Shown: positions 25,864 through 35,287 of the stretch, piece after piece
Position numbering within the stretch: the first letter of the stretch is position 1
Layout: every line of letters starts with the position of its first letter
Source of the DNA: Marinoscillum furvescens DSM 4134
Lineage (GTDB): Bacteria; Bacteroidota; Bacteroidia; Cytophagales; Cyclobacteriaceae
Direction of reading: 5' to 3'
NCBI RefSeq assembly: GCF_003386095.1
Contig: NZ_QREG01000006.1
Coordinates: 25,191 to 89,190, forward strand
DNA: 64,000 bases
Program-made: the position numbers and the translations under genes
The notes under the pieces: generated by a model
What the model was told of the DNA's origin: nothing
Seen by the model: only the letters and a program-made list of their open reading frames with translations
Databases searched by the model: none

Positions 25864-26706
25864 TTACTTTATTAACCGCTCTCGTTGCATTTTGTTCAGC
25901 AAACTATCTGATTTTTTCAAAATTTGGGCGTTTTCGACCACCATCGTCCTCAACCTCCAATGAAAATGCTTCAGGCTTTTCATCTGCCCCATCTGCTCTC
26001 CCAATCCTATAGACAGCTCATCCAGCGCTTCGGTATTGCGTGCGGAGTTGCGCATTAGCGCCAGAATTTTTTCAGACTGCCATTGTAGTGAGTCTGCCAC
26101 CTGCTCCCATTGGATATTTTGAGCGGCTACTTCCTCATGAAGTGCGTTGAGCATACGCTCCTGCCTCTGAGCTGACTGCACTTGCGCACGATGTGTGACC
26201 TGCAAAGAAGCCAGCAGACATAGTATCACCAGCACAAACCCCGCCACTACAGCGTTGAACATCTGGCGGGAGCGCTTTTCTGATAGTGTCTTAAAGTTGC
26301 GTTTCGCCAGAAGTTCCAGGCGATGACTGAGCGTATACCGCCTATTGGCGAGGGTGAGAAGCTTAGAAGCCAGCGCCAGGTCTGGCAAGTAGGCAGGCTC
26401 TGCTGAGTTTTCCTCCCCACACCTTACCGTATTGTCCTGCATCGGAAAAGCCTCCCAACTATGGATGTATCCGTGCTTTTCCAGAAAGGCCACAAAATCC
26501 AGTGTAACCATGAGGTGAATCATCACTGAGTCCATGCCCTCATCCTCCTCGAGGTACACAAACAGCTTTTGCTGATAACTGCTTAGCTCCAGCATGCCTT
26601 TGGGCCAACCCACACGCACAAAATCCATAATGGAGTAGGTAGCCTGCTGTCTACCGACCAGGTCTTGTATCACGCGTTTTTCATGCTCACTAAAGCTATG
26701 CATCAT
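25864..26706 (-). CDS. Single-pass coiled-coil membrane protein of unknown function
   Basis: 280 residues. An N-terminal soluble region (1-170, with aromatic-rich blocks such as YSIMDFVRVGWPKGM) is followed by one membrane helix (about 174-192, AVVAGFVLVILCLLASLQV) and a long Gln/Glu-rich helix (about 195-280) that looks like a coiled coil. No signal peptide, so the N-terminus is probably cytoplasmic and the coiled coil periplasmic. It overlaps the alanine racemase gene by four bases (ATGA) and precedes argB by about 43 bases. I do not recognise a family. Its position ties it to the racemase and the two unknown upstream genes. Confidence 0.75.
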   Translation of the reverse strand: MMHSFSEHEKRVIQDLVGRQQATYSIMDFVRVGWPKGMLELSSYQQKLFVYLEEDEGMDSVMIHLMVTLDFVAFLEKHGYIHSWEAFPMQDNTVRCGEENSAEPAYLPDLALASKLLTLANRRYTLSHRLELLAKRNFKTLSEKRSRQMFNAVVAGFVLVILCLLASLQVTHRAQVQSAQRQERMLNALHEEVAAQNIQWEQVADSLQWQSEKILALMRNSARNTEALDELSIGLGEQMGQMKSLKHFHWRLRTMVVENAQILKKSDSLLNKMQRERLIK

Positions 26707-27863
26707 TTCACGATTTTGCGAGGAATGGCGGCCGGCAGACGGCTCAGCATTTCATTGTTCATCAGCTGGGTGACTTGGGTAAAAGAGCTAATATTGATGG
26801 TATTGTTTTTTTGCTTGCCTACCAGCACCACTTCTTCGCCAACCTCCACATCAGGGATATGGGAGACATCTACCATGAAAAGGTTCATATTAATCAAGCC
26901 CACCACTGGTGCTTTCTTTCCCTTGATGAGTACGTATCCACGATTGGACTGCCCACGGGGATAGCCATTGGAGTAGCCCAGCGGCAGCACTGCCACGCGC
27001 ATGTCTTGTGTAGCCTGATAGGCAGTGCCATAGCCTATAAACTCACCTGCCCTGACGTCCCGTACGTCCATCACATCGGTCTTCCAGGTAAAAATTCGCT
27101 TGAGTGGTGATACATTGTTGCGTCCGCCCTGCTCCTGCATGTGTAGGTAGTAGATGTCTGGGCTGGGCCAAAAGCCATACTGTGACACCCCCATCCGCAC
27201 CATATCATACACCGTGTCTTTGTAAGCCAAAGCTGCCGCCGAACATGCTATATGCCGGATTTCCGGGAGCATCTTACGTTTTTCACACTGCTTTAAAAAT
27301 TCTTTGTACCGCTCATGCTGCGAAGTGATTTTAAACTGATTGGAAAAACTCTCCGCACCGCCAAAATGAGTACACAAGCCCTTAAAGTGGATGTCCTTGG
27401 CATGCTTTTTTAGAAACTTGAGGGTGTCTGGAAATTCCGAGGCCTGCATACCGGTGCGGTTGGCTCCGGTCTCTACTTCTATATGTACTTTGGCGGGAAT
27501 CCCTAATGCCTGAGCTCGCTCCAGCACATACGGAAGCCGCTCATAGTTGAAGACATAAAACTCTATTCCATTGCTAATGGCCCAGTCAATATCCTCCTTG
27601 TACAAAATACCCATGATCATAATGTCTGACCCGGCTGACCTGGCCTCCAGCACCTCCTCGGCTTCAAAAGCCGATGCGGCCGCAAAGTGATCGACTCCTG
27701 CCTTTTCGGCCATTTTCACAAACTGATGAATGCCATGGCCATACGCATTGGCTTTTACTACAGAAGAAATACGTACCCCAGGACCTATTTTTTTGCGGAT
27801 AAAATTGATATTCTTGGTTAGCGAAGATTGACTCAGCTCTATTCTTGACGAGTGTCTTACCAT
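26703..27863 (-). CDS. alr: Alanine racemase (stand-alone)
   Basis: 386 residues, normal length for fold-III PLP racemases. The PLP lysine is K37 in SVVKANAYGHG; the second catalytic tyrosine region is FIGYGTAYQATQ; the PLP-phosphate region PLGYSNGYPRG and the C-terminal domain (VDVSHIPDVEVGEEVVLVG) are present. It interconverts L- and D-alanine for peptidoglycan; a different amino acid is possible. Many Bacteroidota carry alr fused to murF, so a separate copy inside this operon may serve the neighbouring ATP-grasp ligase rather than the cell wall (inference). Overlaps the upstream 662-aa gene by seven bases. Confidence 0.93.
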   Translation of the reverse strand: MVRHSSRIELSQSSLTKNINFIRKKIGPGVRISSVVKANAYGHGIHQFVKMAEKAGVDHFAAASAFEAEEVLEARSAGSDIMIMGILYKEDIDWAISNGIEFYVFNYERLPYVLERAQALGIPAKVHIEVETGANRTGMQASEFPDTLKFLKKHAKDIHFKGLCTHFGGAESFSNQFKITSQHERYKEFLKQCEKRKMLPEIRHIACSAAALAYKDTVYDMVRMGVSQYGFWPSPDIYYLHMQEQGGRNNVSPLKRIFTWKTDVMDVRDVRAGEFIGYGTAYQATQDMRVAVLPLGYSNGYPRGQSNRGYVLIKGKKAPVVGLINMNLFMVDVSHIPDVEVGEEVVLVGKQKNNTINISSFTQVTQLMNNEMLSRLPAAIPRKIVK

Positions 27864-29845
27864 AGTTTTATTTGTTGGTTCCAGACATATGATTTCCCCC
27901 AGCTGGCACGTGCCAGCTGCTCTACTTGATGGAGTTCTTTTTCAGGCACTTTGGGTACCAGCTCTTTGATATCTAGCGGATTGTAATGAAAGGCATACAA
28001 CCTCGCCGTAAACTGATGAATGGGCAATGACGACTCGCCAAACTTCTCCCCATGACCATAAACCGAAGGCTCTATCCCTTGCCCCCAGTCTTGTCTACCT
28101 TCATTGTTGGGATTGAGAAAATAAGCCCGCACTTGCCCTTGGTCATCCTCTGCTACTCGCAAAAGCGAAACCGCATGAAAACCGACCATATCTCCTTTAG
28201 AGCTGGTGATAAAGATGCCCACGGGATTGGGGTATGCCATCTCCCGTCCACCATTATAATGTGGGTGAAATGACGCGTAAAAGATGCGCACAAAGCCTTC
28301 AAAATCCAGGATACTATTGCTCAGGTAGTCGTAGCATGAGGCAAACCCCAGCTGAATCCACTGACCATACATGGAGGGGTTTACCCATTTGTGGGGATCT
28401 TCACCACGCCCGGAAGAACGCTTCATCATCTCGTTGTACAGCTTATCGAGATGAGGCACCAATATCACCGAAACCGGATCCAGGTTATAGTCTAGCTTTT
28501 CCAGCAACCCCTTTCCAAGCTGATTAGAGGTGAGGTCATGGTTTTCATAGCGCATCACCAGATTATTTTGAGTAGCCACCGTGATGATCATGTCGATCAG
28601 CTTAGCAGGAGCATGCTGACTCCACATACTAATCCCTCTGGCTGACTGGCAAGTAGGGTTGTTGCCCTGACCTACCCCCAGCGGCTGGCCCAACACTTTG
28701 ATGACTCCTCCCAACAGGTACTGTAAGGCAGTTACCTCCTCGGCAGGATGAGCTACTGACTTTAAGATGCGCTTTTCTACCTGGGAGTTCAGCTTGATTC
28801 GGCGTAGGTTTTCGAGCCCTACTCGAACGGGCCTTCGGCTAAACAGGTTTTGACCTAACATACGTGCCAGACCGTAGATGCACTGCGCATTGGATGGACT
28901 CACCACTTCCAAAATGATGGTAGTCACAAACTCATGAAATTTTTCCCATTCGGCTATTCCCCGATCATTCAGATCCAAACAATTGGGAACAAGCTCTGGA
29001 TGCTTTTGGGCCAAAAACTTCAACAATGCGGCATGGTGCTTACTGACCAGTCCTGTGCTGCTCATGCTGTGCCCCATGGCATCTGCCTCTGCTTCGAGCG
29101 TGGAGGGGTTGCAACTTTCTAAAAAGCGCGTGTAAGCCTCTGTAGACTCATACTCCCGGCAGTGGACCGTAGGAGCACTCACCGCATGAATGTAATGACG
29201 CACCTGGCGATCAATTTCGCTATCCCCAGAGGTATCAAACCGCTGATCTACCAGCCTAATCAATTCACGCGCTTTGCGAGTGACAATGGGTCGCTGCTCA
29301 CAGATTAGTTTGATCTCCTGCGCCAACTTGCTGTACACCCCGTGCAAATCAATTTCTGAGACGATAAAGCCAAACAGGTTGTATGCCTTTTTGAGCTCAC
29401 GCTCAGACATCACACTGCGGGTTTCTTCGGTAGGCTCTTTGAGAGCAAACTCCAGGTTGTGCACCACCACCTCTTCCAGAAAATCCTGAGCTTCCCTGGC
29501 CGATATGAACGAAGACTCAGCATCGGCCCGTGCATAAGCCAGCAGCCTCAGCTCCGATAGTATCTCGAAGCTAGAGGTAGGATGCCCCGCCTTCAGTGTT
29601 CCCTTGACTAGCGTGGCTACCAGCTTGTCTGGTTCATTCCATGCCGTACCCTCAAAAATCCCCGCCTCATCCAGCAAAGAGCTTTTTTGGTACAAGTAAG
29701 TAAGTCCATCTCTGGTGAGACTAAGCACATCTATTTGGCTCGACAGCTTGGTGGCCTTGTCTCTACGCGTGAGATCTGTTGCTTCAGCAAAATCTTTGAA
29801 GCTCTGCTCGAAATTTTGAAATATCCTCTCGGATGCTTCCTGCAT
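27857..29845 (-). CDS. 662-aa unknown protein with a possible papain-like Cys-His-Asn triad
   Basis: No signal peptide or membrane segment: cytosolic. The first 350 residues are helical. The C-terminal part has a sequence order typical of papain/transglutaminase-like folds: Cys399 at a helix start (GNNPTCQSARGISMW), His557 opening a beta-strand (VGFHAVSLLRV), and Asn578/Asn580 after the next strand (AYFLNPNNEGRQDWGQG). I infer a cysteine acyl-transferase or peptidase-like domain; nothing is proven. The gene lies 11 bases after an ATP-grasp ligase and overlaps alr. The trio ATP-grasp ligase, Cys-protein and alanine racemase looks like a small peptide or amino-acid-conjugate pathway. Alternative: a structural helical-repeat protein without catalysis. 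Confidence 0.75.
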   Translation of the reverse strand: MQEASERIFQNFEQSFKDFAEATDLTRRDKATKLSSQIDVLSLTRDGLTYLYQKSSLLDEAGIFEGTAWNEPDKLVATLVKGTLKAGHPTSSFEILSELRLLAYARADAESSFISAREAQDFLEEVVVHNLEFALKEPTEETRSVMSERELKKAYNLFGFIVSEIDLHGVYSKLAQEIKLICEQRPIVTRKARELIRLVDQRFDTSGDSEIDRQVRHYIHAVSAPTVHCREYESTEAYTRFLESCNPSTLEAEADAMGHSMSSTGLVSKHHAALLKFLAQKHPELVPNCLDLNDRGIAEWEKFHEFVTTIILEVVSPSNAQCIYGLARMLGQNLFSRRPVRVGLENLRRIKLNSQVEKRILKSVAHPAEEVTALQYLLGGVIKVLGQPLGVGQGNNPTCQSARGISMWSQHAPAKLIDMIITVATQNNLVMRYENHDLTSNQLGKGLLEKLDYNLDPVSVILVPHLDKLYNEMMKRSSGRGEDPHKWVNPSMYGQWIQLGFASCYDYLSNSILDFEGFVRIFYASFHPHYNGGREMAYPNPVGIFITSSKGDMVGFHAVSLLRVAEDDQGQVRAYFLNPNNEGRQDWGQGIEPSVYGHGEKFGESSLPIHQFTARLYAFHYNPLDIKELVPKVPEKELHQVEQLARASWGKSYVWNQQIKLW

Positions 29846-29856
29846 GTTTACTTGTT

Positions 29857-31080
29857 TTAGACGTAAAAATCCACTTTTTCATAGTGTAAGAGGAGCTCCG
29901 TCATGCGGTCAGGATCTTCGCCTTTGAAATTGATGGTGCCGAAGTGGTTGCCAAACCCTTCGCGATCGTCGCTGATCTTTTGAGTGCTCAACGGCGGCAC
30001 GAGCGTATGGTCCACAAAGTACGGCTCATTGTTGAGCTCTTCGGGGATTTCCAACTTCGAAAACTGACGCTTTTGTGGATAGATCATCACATTGCCGTGA
30101 TAGTTTTTAGGCTTGAAATCTTTGGGAGGGAAAATCGCATCGAGTTCTTCTTCGGTAGCATTGGGATCATGACAAACCACAAATGCTGCCAGGGCATCAA
30201 ACTCCCAGGATTTGCTAGCCAACTCCAGTATGTGTCCGCCAGGTATTCTACAAGCCGTTTCACCGAAATTGAGCTCGTCATTTTCTGTAAGGAACCACTC
30301 GGGGTGTACCATACCATATTCTATCCCGAAGATATCGACTAGCTTTTGCACGTGATCGTGGATGAGCTGACGCTTGCTTTCCAGGTAATGGCCTTCAGGG
30401 ATGAAATTAGAATAGCCCAGGTGTACATACTCTGTGATGTTAAGAAAGCGGATTTTTCCTTTATGGATAAATGCCTCACAGCTAAACTCTCTACCCGGCA
30501 GGTGGCTTTCGGCCAGGCATGGAAAATCTCCATCCTCGCATTTTTCATCGATATCACTCATCGACCTCAACAAGCGATGCCCTACTGTACCAGCAGATGC
30601 AAATGGCTTGATATGTACCCAGCTGTCCTCTTCACCTTCCAGCTGCAGGTTCGCCTCATTGAGTCGCTTCATAAAAGCCTTCACGCCCTCTTTGTTGTGC
30701 ACCTCTTCGAAAAGCCCCACACGTAAGCCTCCAATAAGTGCCTTTCGCTTCATCATGGCTTTGTTTCGAAAAAGAAAGGCCCGGTTGAGCACACGTGGGT
30801 CTCCTCTGTAGATGGAGTTGAGCGCACCGGCCCACTCTACAGTTTCTTCAAAAAGCGGTACAGCTACGTCCACTCCATAAGGTTGCAATTTTTCAAACAA
30901 GTCCAGCGAGTTGCTAGTATCACTCCATTCGTCTAGCTGATATGGCACAAACGGAATGTTATTTTCTTTAGCATATGGTTCAAAATCTGGAAAGGAAACC
31001 ACTACGTAAGGTTTTCCCAGCTTCTCCATACTCTCTATTACGGGCAGACTCCAGCCCATCAATGCAAAACATTTAGCCAT
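29857..31080 (-). CDS. ATP-grasp domain carboxylate-amine ligase of unknown substrate
   Basis: 407 residues, cytosolic. An N-terminal pre-ATP-grasp domain (about 1-100) is followed by the ATP-grasp core: HIKPFASAGTVGHRLL (nucleotide loop), CLAESHLPGREFSCEAFIHKG (second lobe) and HPEWFLTENDELNFGETACRIPGGH with the metal-binding Glu/Asn and the E-x3-R-x-PGG ending found in amino-acid ligases such as the carbamoyl-phosphate-synthase-like and BacD/L-amino-acid ligase groups. It would join a carboxylate to an amine with ATP. It is the first gene of the eight-gene operon that ends in argJ, so an arginine-pathway amino acid or alanine is a plausible substrate (inference). Confidence 0.85.
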   Translation of the reverse strand: MAKCFALMGWSLPVIESMEKLGKPYVVVSFPDFEPYAKENNIPFVPYQLDEWSDTSNSLDLFEKLQPYGVDVAVPLFEETVEWAGALNSIYRGDPRVLNRAFLFRNKAMMKRKALIGGLRVGLFEEVHNKEGVKAFMKRLNEANLQLEGEEDSWVHIKPFASAGTVGHRLLRSMSDIDEKCEDGDFPCLAESHLPGREFSCEAFIHKGKIRFLNITEYVHLGYSNFIPEGHYLESKRQLIHDHVQKLVDIFGIEYGMVHPEWFLTENDELNFGETACRIPGGHILELASKSWEFDALAAFVVCHDPNATEEELDAIFPPKDFKPKNYHGNVMIYPQKRQFSKLEIPEELNNEPYFVDHTLVPPLSTQKISDDREGFGNHFGTINFKGEDPDRMTELLLHYEKVDFYV

Positions 31081-31304
31081 GGTTGTATTGTGATTTTGGT
31101 TCGGAATTCGATTTAAAAGAACAGATGAACCCCTTCTGTTGGCTATTAGGCATATTATTTCCCTCTTCAGATGGAATCATCTAGTAAGACAATGAATAGC
31201 ACAGGCTAATGTTCCTAATAATTTCAATTGATTGGCTGAGTACAGTGATTTCTTAGAAAAAGACAAATAAAAACTTAAACTGTATGCCTGTCGGTCTGAA
31301 AATG

Positions 31305-31349
31305 AAAAAGGGCTGTTCATCTGAAAATACAGATAAACAGCCCTTTTTT
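31305..31349. terminator. Strong two-way terminator
   Basis: AAAAAGGGCTGTT (31305-31317) pairs with AACAGCCCTTTTT (31336-31348). An inner ATCTG/CAGAT pair extends the stem after one mismatch. It ends the minus-strand lipoprotein gene (stop at 31370) and could also stop plus-strand reading. Confidence 0.85.
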
Positions 31350-31369
31350 GGCAATTCCTTCGCTTCGTA

Positions 31370-31939
31370 TTACTCCACTGTAATAGACAAAGGAAGCTCG
31401 TAAGTACCTTTCACTTCCAGTGTTTCTTCAGTAGAAGCATTTACGAGAGTCACGTCAAAATCTCCGGTCAGTTCAAAGTCATAATATCCATCATTCTCTC
31501 CCAGACTTTTTACTGTAGTTACGTTTGCTACATTGGTAGCAGTAGTATCCATCACCAGTTCGGCACTTCCCACTTCACCTGATAGTTCTACATAAACATC
31601 TGACTCACGGTCAAAAGAAAGTGACTGACCTGCAAGAGATTCTAGTTTGGAGGCCTCAACCGCCGAAGCGATCTTAAAGGTCAGCTCGTCAAAAGGAGCA
31701 CCATTGCCCTCCACTGAGTAACTGTTGTAACATGTAGGCTCAAAACAAATCGTGGTGCTAATCACCAAATTGTCTTCTCCATAATCGTCAAAAGTCTCCG
31801 GCACAATGTACGTATAGGTGGATCCCCCTACTTCTACCGTGAAGTCACTACTCGCTGTAGTTTCTTCTTCTTTACAAGCTGTGAATGCCAAAGCAATCAC
31901 GATCATCATGGCAAATGATTCTACAAAATTCATGTTCAT
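31370..31939 (-). CDS. Hypothetical lipoprotein
   Basis: About 189 residues from the start MNMNFVESFAMMIVIALAFTAC (ATGs at 31960 and 31933 are also possible). Lipobox FTAC. The mature protein is beta-rich, acidic and Thr/Ser-rich, with a central pair of cysteines (TTICFEPTCYNSYSV). No family recognised; it looks like a small beta-sandwich surface lipoprotein. It is monocistronic, with a strong terminator downstream and an upstream gap to proA. Confidence 0.7.
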   Translation of the reverse strand: MNMNFVESFAMMIVIALAFTACKEEETTASSDFTVEVGGSTYTYIVPETFDDYGEDNLVISTTICFEPTCYNSYSVEGNGAPFDELTFKIASAVEASKLESLAGQSLSFDRESDVYVELSGEVGSAELVMDTTATNVANVTTVKSLGENDGYYDFELTGDFDVTLVNASTEETLEVKGTYELPLSITVE

Positions 31940-32049
31940 TAATTGGTTAGAGTTAAACATTACGCAATTCTAACCAACGAAACAGTTAACAACCAAATCA
32001 AACTAACAATTAACTGTTTAATTTGAAGAATTATTAAAAAACCCCCTGT

Positions 32050-33303
32050 TTAATTTCTAATTTGACCGTCACCTATCACCACCCACTTGTAGCTGGTCAT
32101 TTCTCGCAACGCCATTGGCCCTCTTGCATGGAGCTTTTGTGTGCTGATGCCTATCTCTGCACCCAGCCCAAACTGAGCGCCATCGCTAAACGCAGTGGAA
32201 GCATTGGCATAGACACAGGCAGCATCTACATGCATCAAAAACTGATCAACAACTGCCTGATCCTGGGCCACTATCGCTTCGCTGTGTTTGGAGCTATACC
32301 GTGCTATATGATCCAGTGCCTCCTCAAAGCTTTCTACTACTTTGATCGACATTTTATGGCTGAGCCACTCCACACCAAAATCTTCAGCTGAAGCTTCCAC
32401 CAGTAAATTCTCCTGATACCGCCCTTTGAGCACTGCATGGGCCTGCTCATCAGCAAAGATTTGTACCTCATGAGCCTTATCCATGCCCTCCACCAGCTCT
32501 GGCAGGGCATCTAGTAGCTCCTCATGAAGTACCAGACAGTCTAGAGCGTTGCAGACACTTACTCTGCGGGTTTTAGCATTTTGCACGATGGCTTTGGCTT
32601 TAGCCAAATCTGCAGACCGGTCCACATAGGTATGCACAATGCCAGCTCCGGTTTCTATCACCGGTATAGATGCATTTTGGCGCACAAAATCGATGAGCCC
32701 CTGACTACCACGTGGAATAGCACAGTCTATCAGCCCTTCTGCTGTGAGAATATGAGGCAGGGCATCCCGCTCCGGTGGAGCCAGGTAGACTATATCTTGT
32801 AGACCATACCTGGACAGTACTTCCTGAATCACCTTCACAATAGCCAGGTTGGAATCTTTGGCATCTCTGCTGCCCTTAAGCACTGAGGCATTGCCTGTTT
32901 TGAGACACAGCGCAAACACATCAAATGTCACATTGGGTCTGGACTCATAGATCACTGCTATCACCCCGATTGGTACCGAGCGACGTGAGAGCTGAAGGCC
33001 ATTGTCCAGCGTGCGCTTTTCCAACTCCTTACCTAATGGTGAGGGCAAGTCAGCGACATTGCGCAGATCATCGGTAATTCCCTTTAGGCGCTCCGGATTG
33101 AGTAGCAACCGATCGTATTTAGGGTCCTGAGGATCCATCCGTTCCAGGTCTTGCTGATTAGCTGCCAGGATTTCACTTTCACGGCTCAAGGCCAGATCTG
33201 CAACTTCGTTGAGAATCTGATGTATTTTTTGATCAGACAAGCCTATAAGCTTACGGCTGGCCTGCTGAGTTCGCTCTAGTGCGGCTAAAATTTGCTCTTT
33301 CAT
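32050..33303 (-). CDS. proA: Gamma-glutamyl phosphate reductase
   Basis: 417 residues, normal. Second step of proline synthesis: reduces glutamyl-5-phosphate to glutamate semialdehyde with NADPH. Family blocks: [38 protein letters not shown] and the catalytic cysteine in [16 protein letters not shown], plus [17 protein letters not shown] at the end. Four-base overlap with proB. Confidence 0.97.
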   Translation of the reverse strand: MKEQILAALERTQQASRKLIGLSDQKIHQILNEVADLALSRESEILAANQQDLERMDPQDPKYDRLLLNPERLKGITDDLRNVADLPSPLGKELEKRTLDNGLQLSRRSVPIGVIAVIYESRPNVTFDVFALCLKTGNASVLKGSRDAKDSNLAIVKVIQEVLSRYGLQDIVYLAPPERDALPHILTAEGLIDCAIPRGSQGLIDFVRQNASIPVIETGAGIVHTYVDRSADLAKAKAIVQNAKTRRVSVCNALDCLVLHEELLDALPELVEGMDKAHEVQIFADEQAHAVLKGRYQENLLVEASAEDFGVEWLSHKMSIKVVESFEEALDHIARYSSKHSEAIVAQDQAVVDQFLMHVDAACVYANASTAFSDGAQFGLGAEIGISTQKLHARGPMALREMTSYKWVVIGDGQIRN

Positions 33304-34070
33304 TTTGCTAATTCTTCGGTTAGAAATCTGGTACCTATAGCTTTACCAGACAGAATATCTAAGATGATGTTGTCATGCTTGCCATTGGCAATGATGGTCT
33401 CTATCCCCTGAGCAGCAGTAGCAGTGGCAATCTCAAACTTGGATAGCATACCACCTCTTCCCATGCCACTCTTCTCTGTGGAGATGTGAGCACGAACAGA
33501 ATGGTCGTTCTGAGGTACATGATGCACCACATCGCCTCCCGGACCGTAGACTCCATCCACATTGCTTAGCAGGATCAATCGCTCAGCACCAATCATGGTA
33601 GCGGTAAGCCCGGCCAGTTCATCATTATCCGTAAACATCAGTTCGGTAAGGGACACCACGTCGTTTTCATTGACGATAGGTACAATACCCTGACCAAGAA
33701 GGCCTTCGAAACAGTTTACCATATTTTGATAGTGTTCCCCTTCCGAAAAGTCCTCTTTGGTAGCGAGCACCTGCGCACACACTATATCGTATTCGATAAA
33801 AAGCTCGAAATAGCTTTTCATTAATGAAGTTTGACCTACCGCTGACAATACCTGCCTGCGGATGGCTTCATCTGCAATCTCACTATCTCCAATGATACTA
33901 CGACCAGCGCCTACTGCTCCTGAAGAAACCAGCACAGGACTATATCCTGCACGAATAAGCTTCACGAGCTGTACTACTACTTGCCGGAAGATCAATTTAT
34001 CCAGCGTGCGATCTTCACGGGTGAGCACATTGGTACCTACCTTTACTACGATTCTCTTGTTACTCGCCAT
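33300..34070 (-). CDS. proB: Glutamate 5-kinase without PUA domain
   Basis: 256 residues: only the amino-acid-kinase domain, without the C-terminal PUA domain that brings E. coli ProB to 367. Core motifs [41 protein letters not shown] and [15 protein letters not shown] are intact, so it should be active. Short forms are common in Bacteroidota. First gene of the proB-proA pair. Confidence 0.95.
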   Translation of the reverse strand: MASNKRIVVKVGTNVLTREDRTLDKLIFRQVVVQLVKLIRAGYSPVLVSSGAVGAGRSIIGDSEIADEAIRRQVLSAVGQTSLMKSYFELFIEYDIVCAQVLATKEDFSEGEHYQNMVNCFEGLLGQGIVPIVNENDVVSLTELMFTDNDELAGLTATMIGAERLILLSNVDGVYGPGGDVVHHVPQNDHSVRAHISTEKSGMGRGGMLSKFEIATATAAQGIETIIANGKHDNIILDILSGKAIGTRFLTEELAK

Positions 34071-34251
34071 TGTGTTTTCCGGGGTTTGAAGCCTGATATT
34101 ATAATGCCGGGGTGCATATCGGCTCGGGATGTTGGCGGAAAATTAAAGGGATTTTGAGACAATGCGAAGAATAGCCCACCAAACAGTGTCCGAGTTTGAG
34201 ATTTTAAAACTTTCTTTGGCAAATTTCCAATTCATAAAGTTAAAATCTCAC

Positions 34252-35160
34252 ATGAATCATTTTTTTCGAATCACCTGCATTGCAGCGTTCGCAGTACTTA
34301 CATTTAGCAGTCACGCACAAGACACGTTTAGACTTTTTTACCTCGGCGGTCAGTCCAACATGGACGGCTATGGCTATGTAAAAGACCTGCCAGACTCACT
34401 AAATAGGCAATTCGAAAACGTATACATCTTTCATGGCAACACTGCAGCAGATGGAGCTACGGATGGTGGTCTGGGCATCTGGGAAAAGCTAGAGCCGGGA
34501 CATGGTGTAGGTGCCAAAGCTACTAATAAAAAAAACCTGCTTTCAGAGCGCTTTGGTCTGGAGCTATCACTAGGCGCAAAACTAGCGACGCTTTATCCCG
34601 ATGATAAAATAGCCCTGATCAAATACAGCAAAGGGGGCACTTCGATAGACAGCCTGGCAGCGGATACATTTGGCTGCTGGGAGCCTGACTTTCGCAGCAA
34701 AGGTGGCATCAACCAGTATGACCACTTTCTGGCCACAGTAAACAATGCCCTGAGTACTCAAGACATAAATGGTGATGGCAAAGCTGACCAGATCATCCCA
34801 AGCGGAATTTTCTGGATGCAGGGGGAAAGCGACGCTCACGTACTGGAAATCGCCCAGCGTTACGAGTACAACCTCACACGGCTGATGAACCTCGTACGAG
34901 CGGCATTCAGAACAGACGATCTACCCGTAGTTATCGGCAAAATTTCTGACTCCAATGATCCCTCTCGCAACTATAAAGTATGGAAATATGGAGAGCTGGT
35001 GCAGCATGCTCAGGAGCAATTTGTGCGTAAAGATGCACAAGCAGCGATTGTGCGCAGCACCAAACATTATGGCCACTCCGACCCCTGGCACTACCGCAGT
35101 GAGGATTATATAGATCTGGGCGTGGAGTTTGGGAAGGTTTTTGAAAGACTTTCAAAATAG
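34252..35160 (+). CDS. Secreted SASA/SGNH-type carbohydrate esterase
   Basis: Start at 34252 (MNHFFRITCIAAFAVLTFSSHAQ) gives a clean signal peptide and 302 residues; the frame is open 90 bases upstream without signal character. The esterase blocks are present: YLGGQSNMDGYG with the nucleophile serine, IFWMQGESDAHV, and the catalytic His in KHYGHSDPWHY. This matches sialate O-acetylesterase-like domains that remove acetyl groups from plant or algal polysaccharides (CE6-like). A GYG/HGNTAADGATDG loop suggests a relative of the DUF303 group. It stands alone, just before the second polysaccharide region. Confidence 0.85.
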   Translation: MNHFFRITCIAAFAVLTFSSHAQDTFRLFYLGGQSNMDGYGYVKDLPDSLNRQFENVYIFHGNTAADGATDGGLGIWEKLEPGHGVGAKATNKKNLLSERFGLELSLGAKLATLYPDDKIALIKYSKGGTSIDSLAADTFGCWEPDFRSKGGINQYDHFLATVNNALSTQDINGDGKADQIIPSGIFWMQGESDAHVLEIAQRYEYNLTRLMNLVRAAFRTDDLPVVIGKISDSNDPSRNYKVWKYGELVQHAQEQFVRKDAQAAIVRSTKHYGHSDPWHYRSEDYIDLGVEFGKVFERLSK

Positions 35161-35167
35161 GTATGCA

Positions 35168-35203
35168 AGACCAAGTGCAGCAAAATAATGTTGCATTTGG
35201 TCT
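35168..35203 (+). terminator. Imperfect hairpin after the esterase gene
   Basis: AGACCAAGTGCA (35168-35179) pairs with TGCATTTGGTCT (35192-35203), 11 of 12 positions. There is no good T-run after it, so its terminator role is uncertain. Confidence 0.4.
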
Positions 35204-35287
35204 GCTTGATCAATTACCCACTTAAACACCGGACTTGCAAGCTATTTAGGATTTTAGTAATTTTCATTAAACCTAACTTCCCTAACC

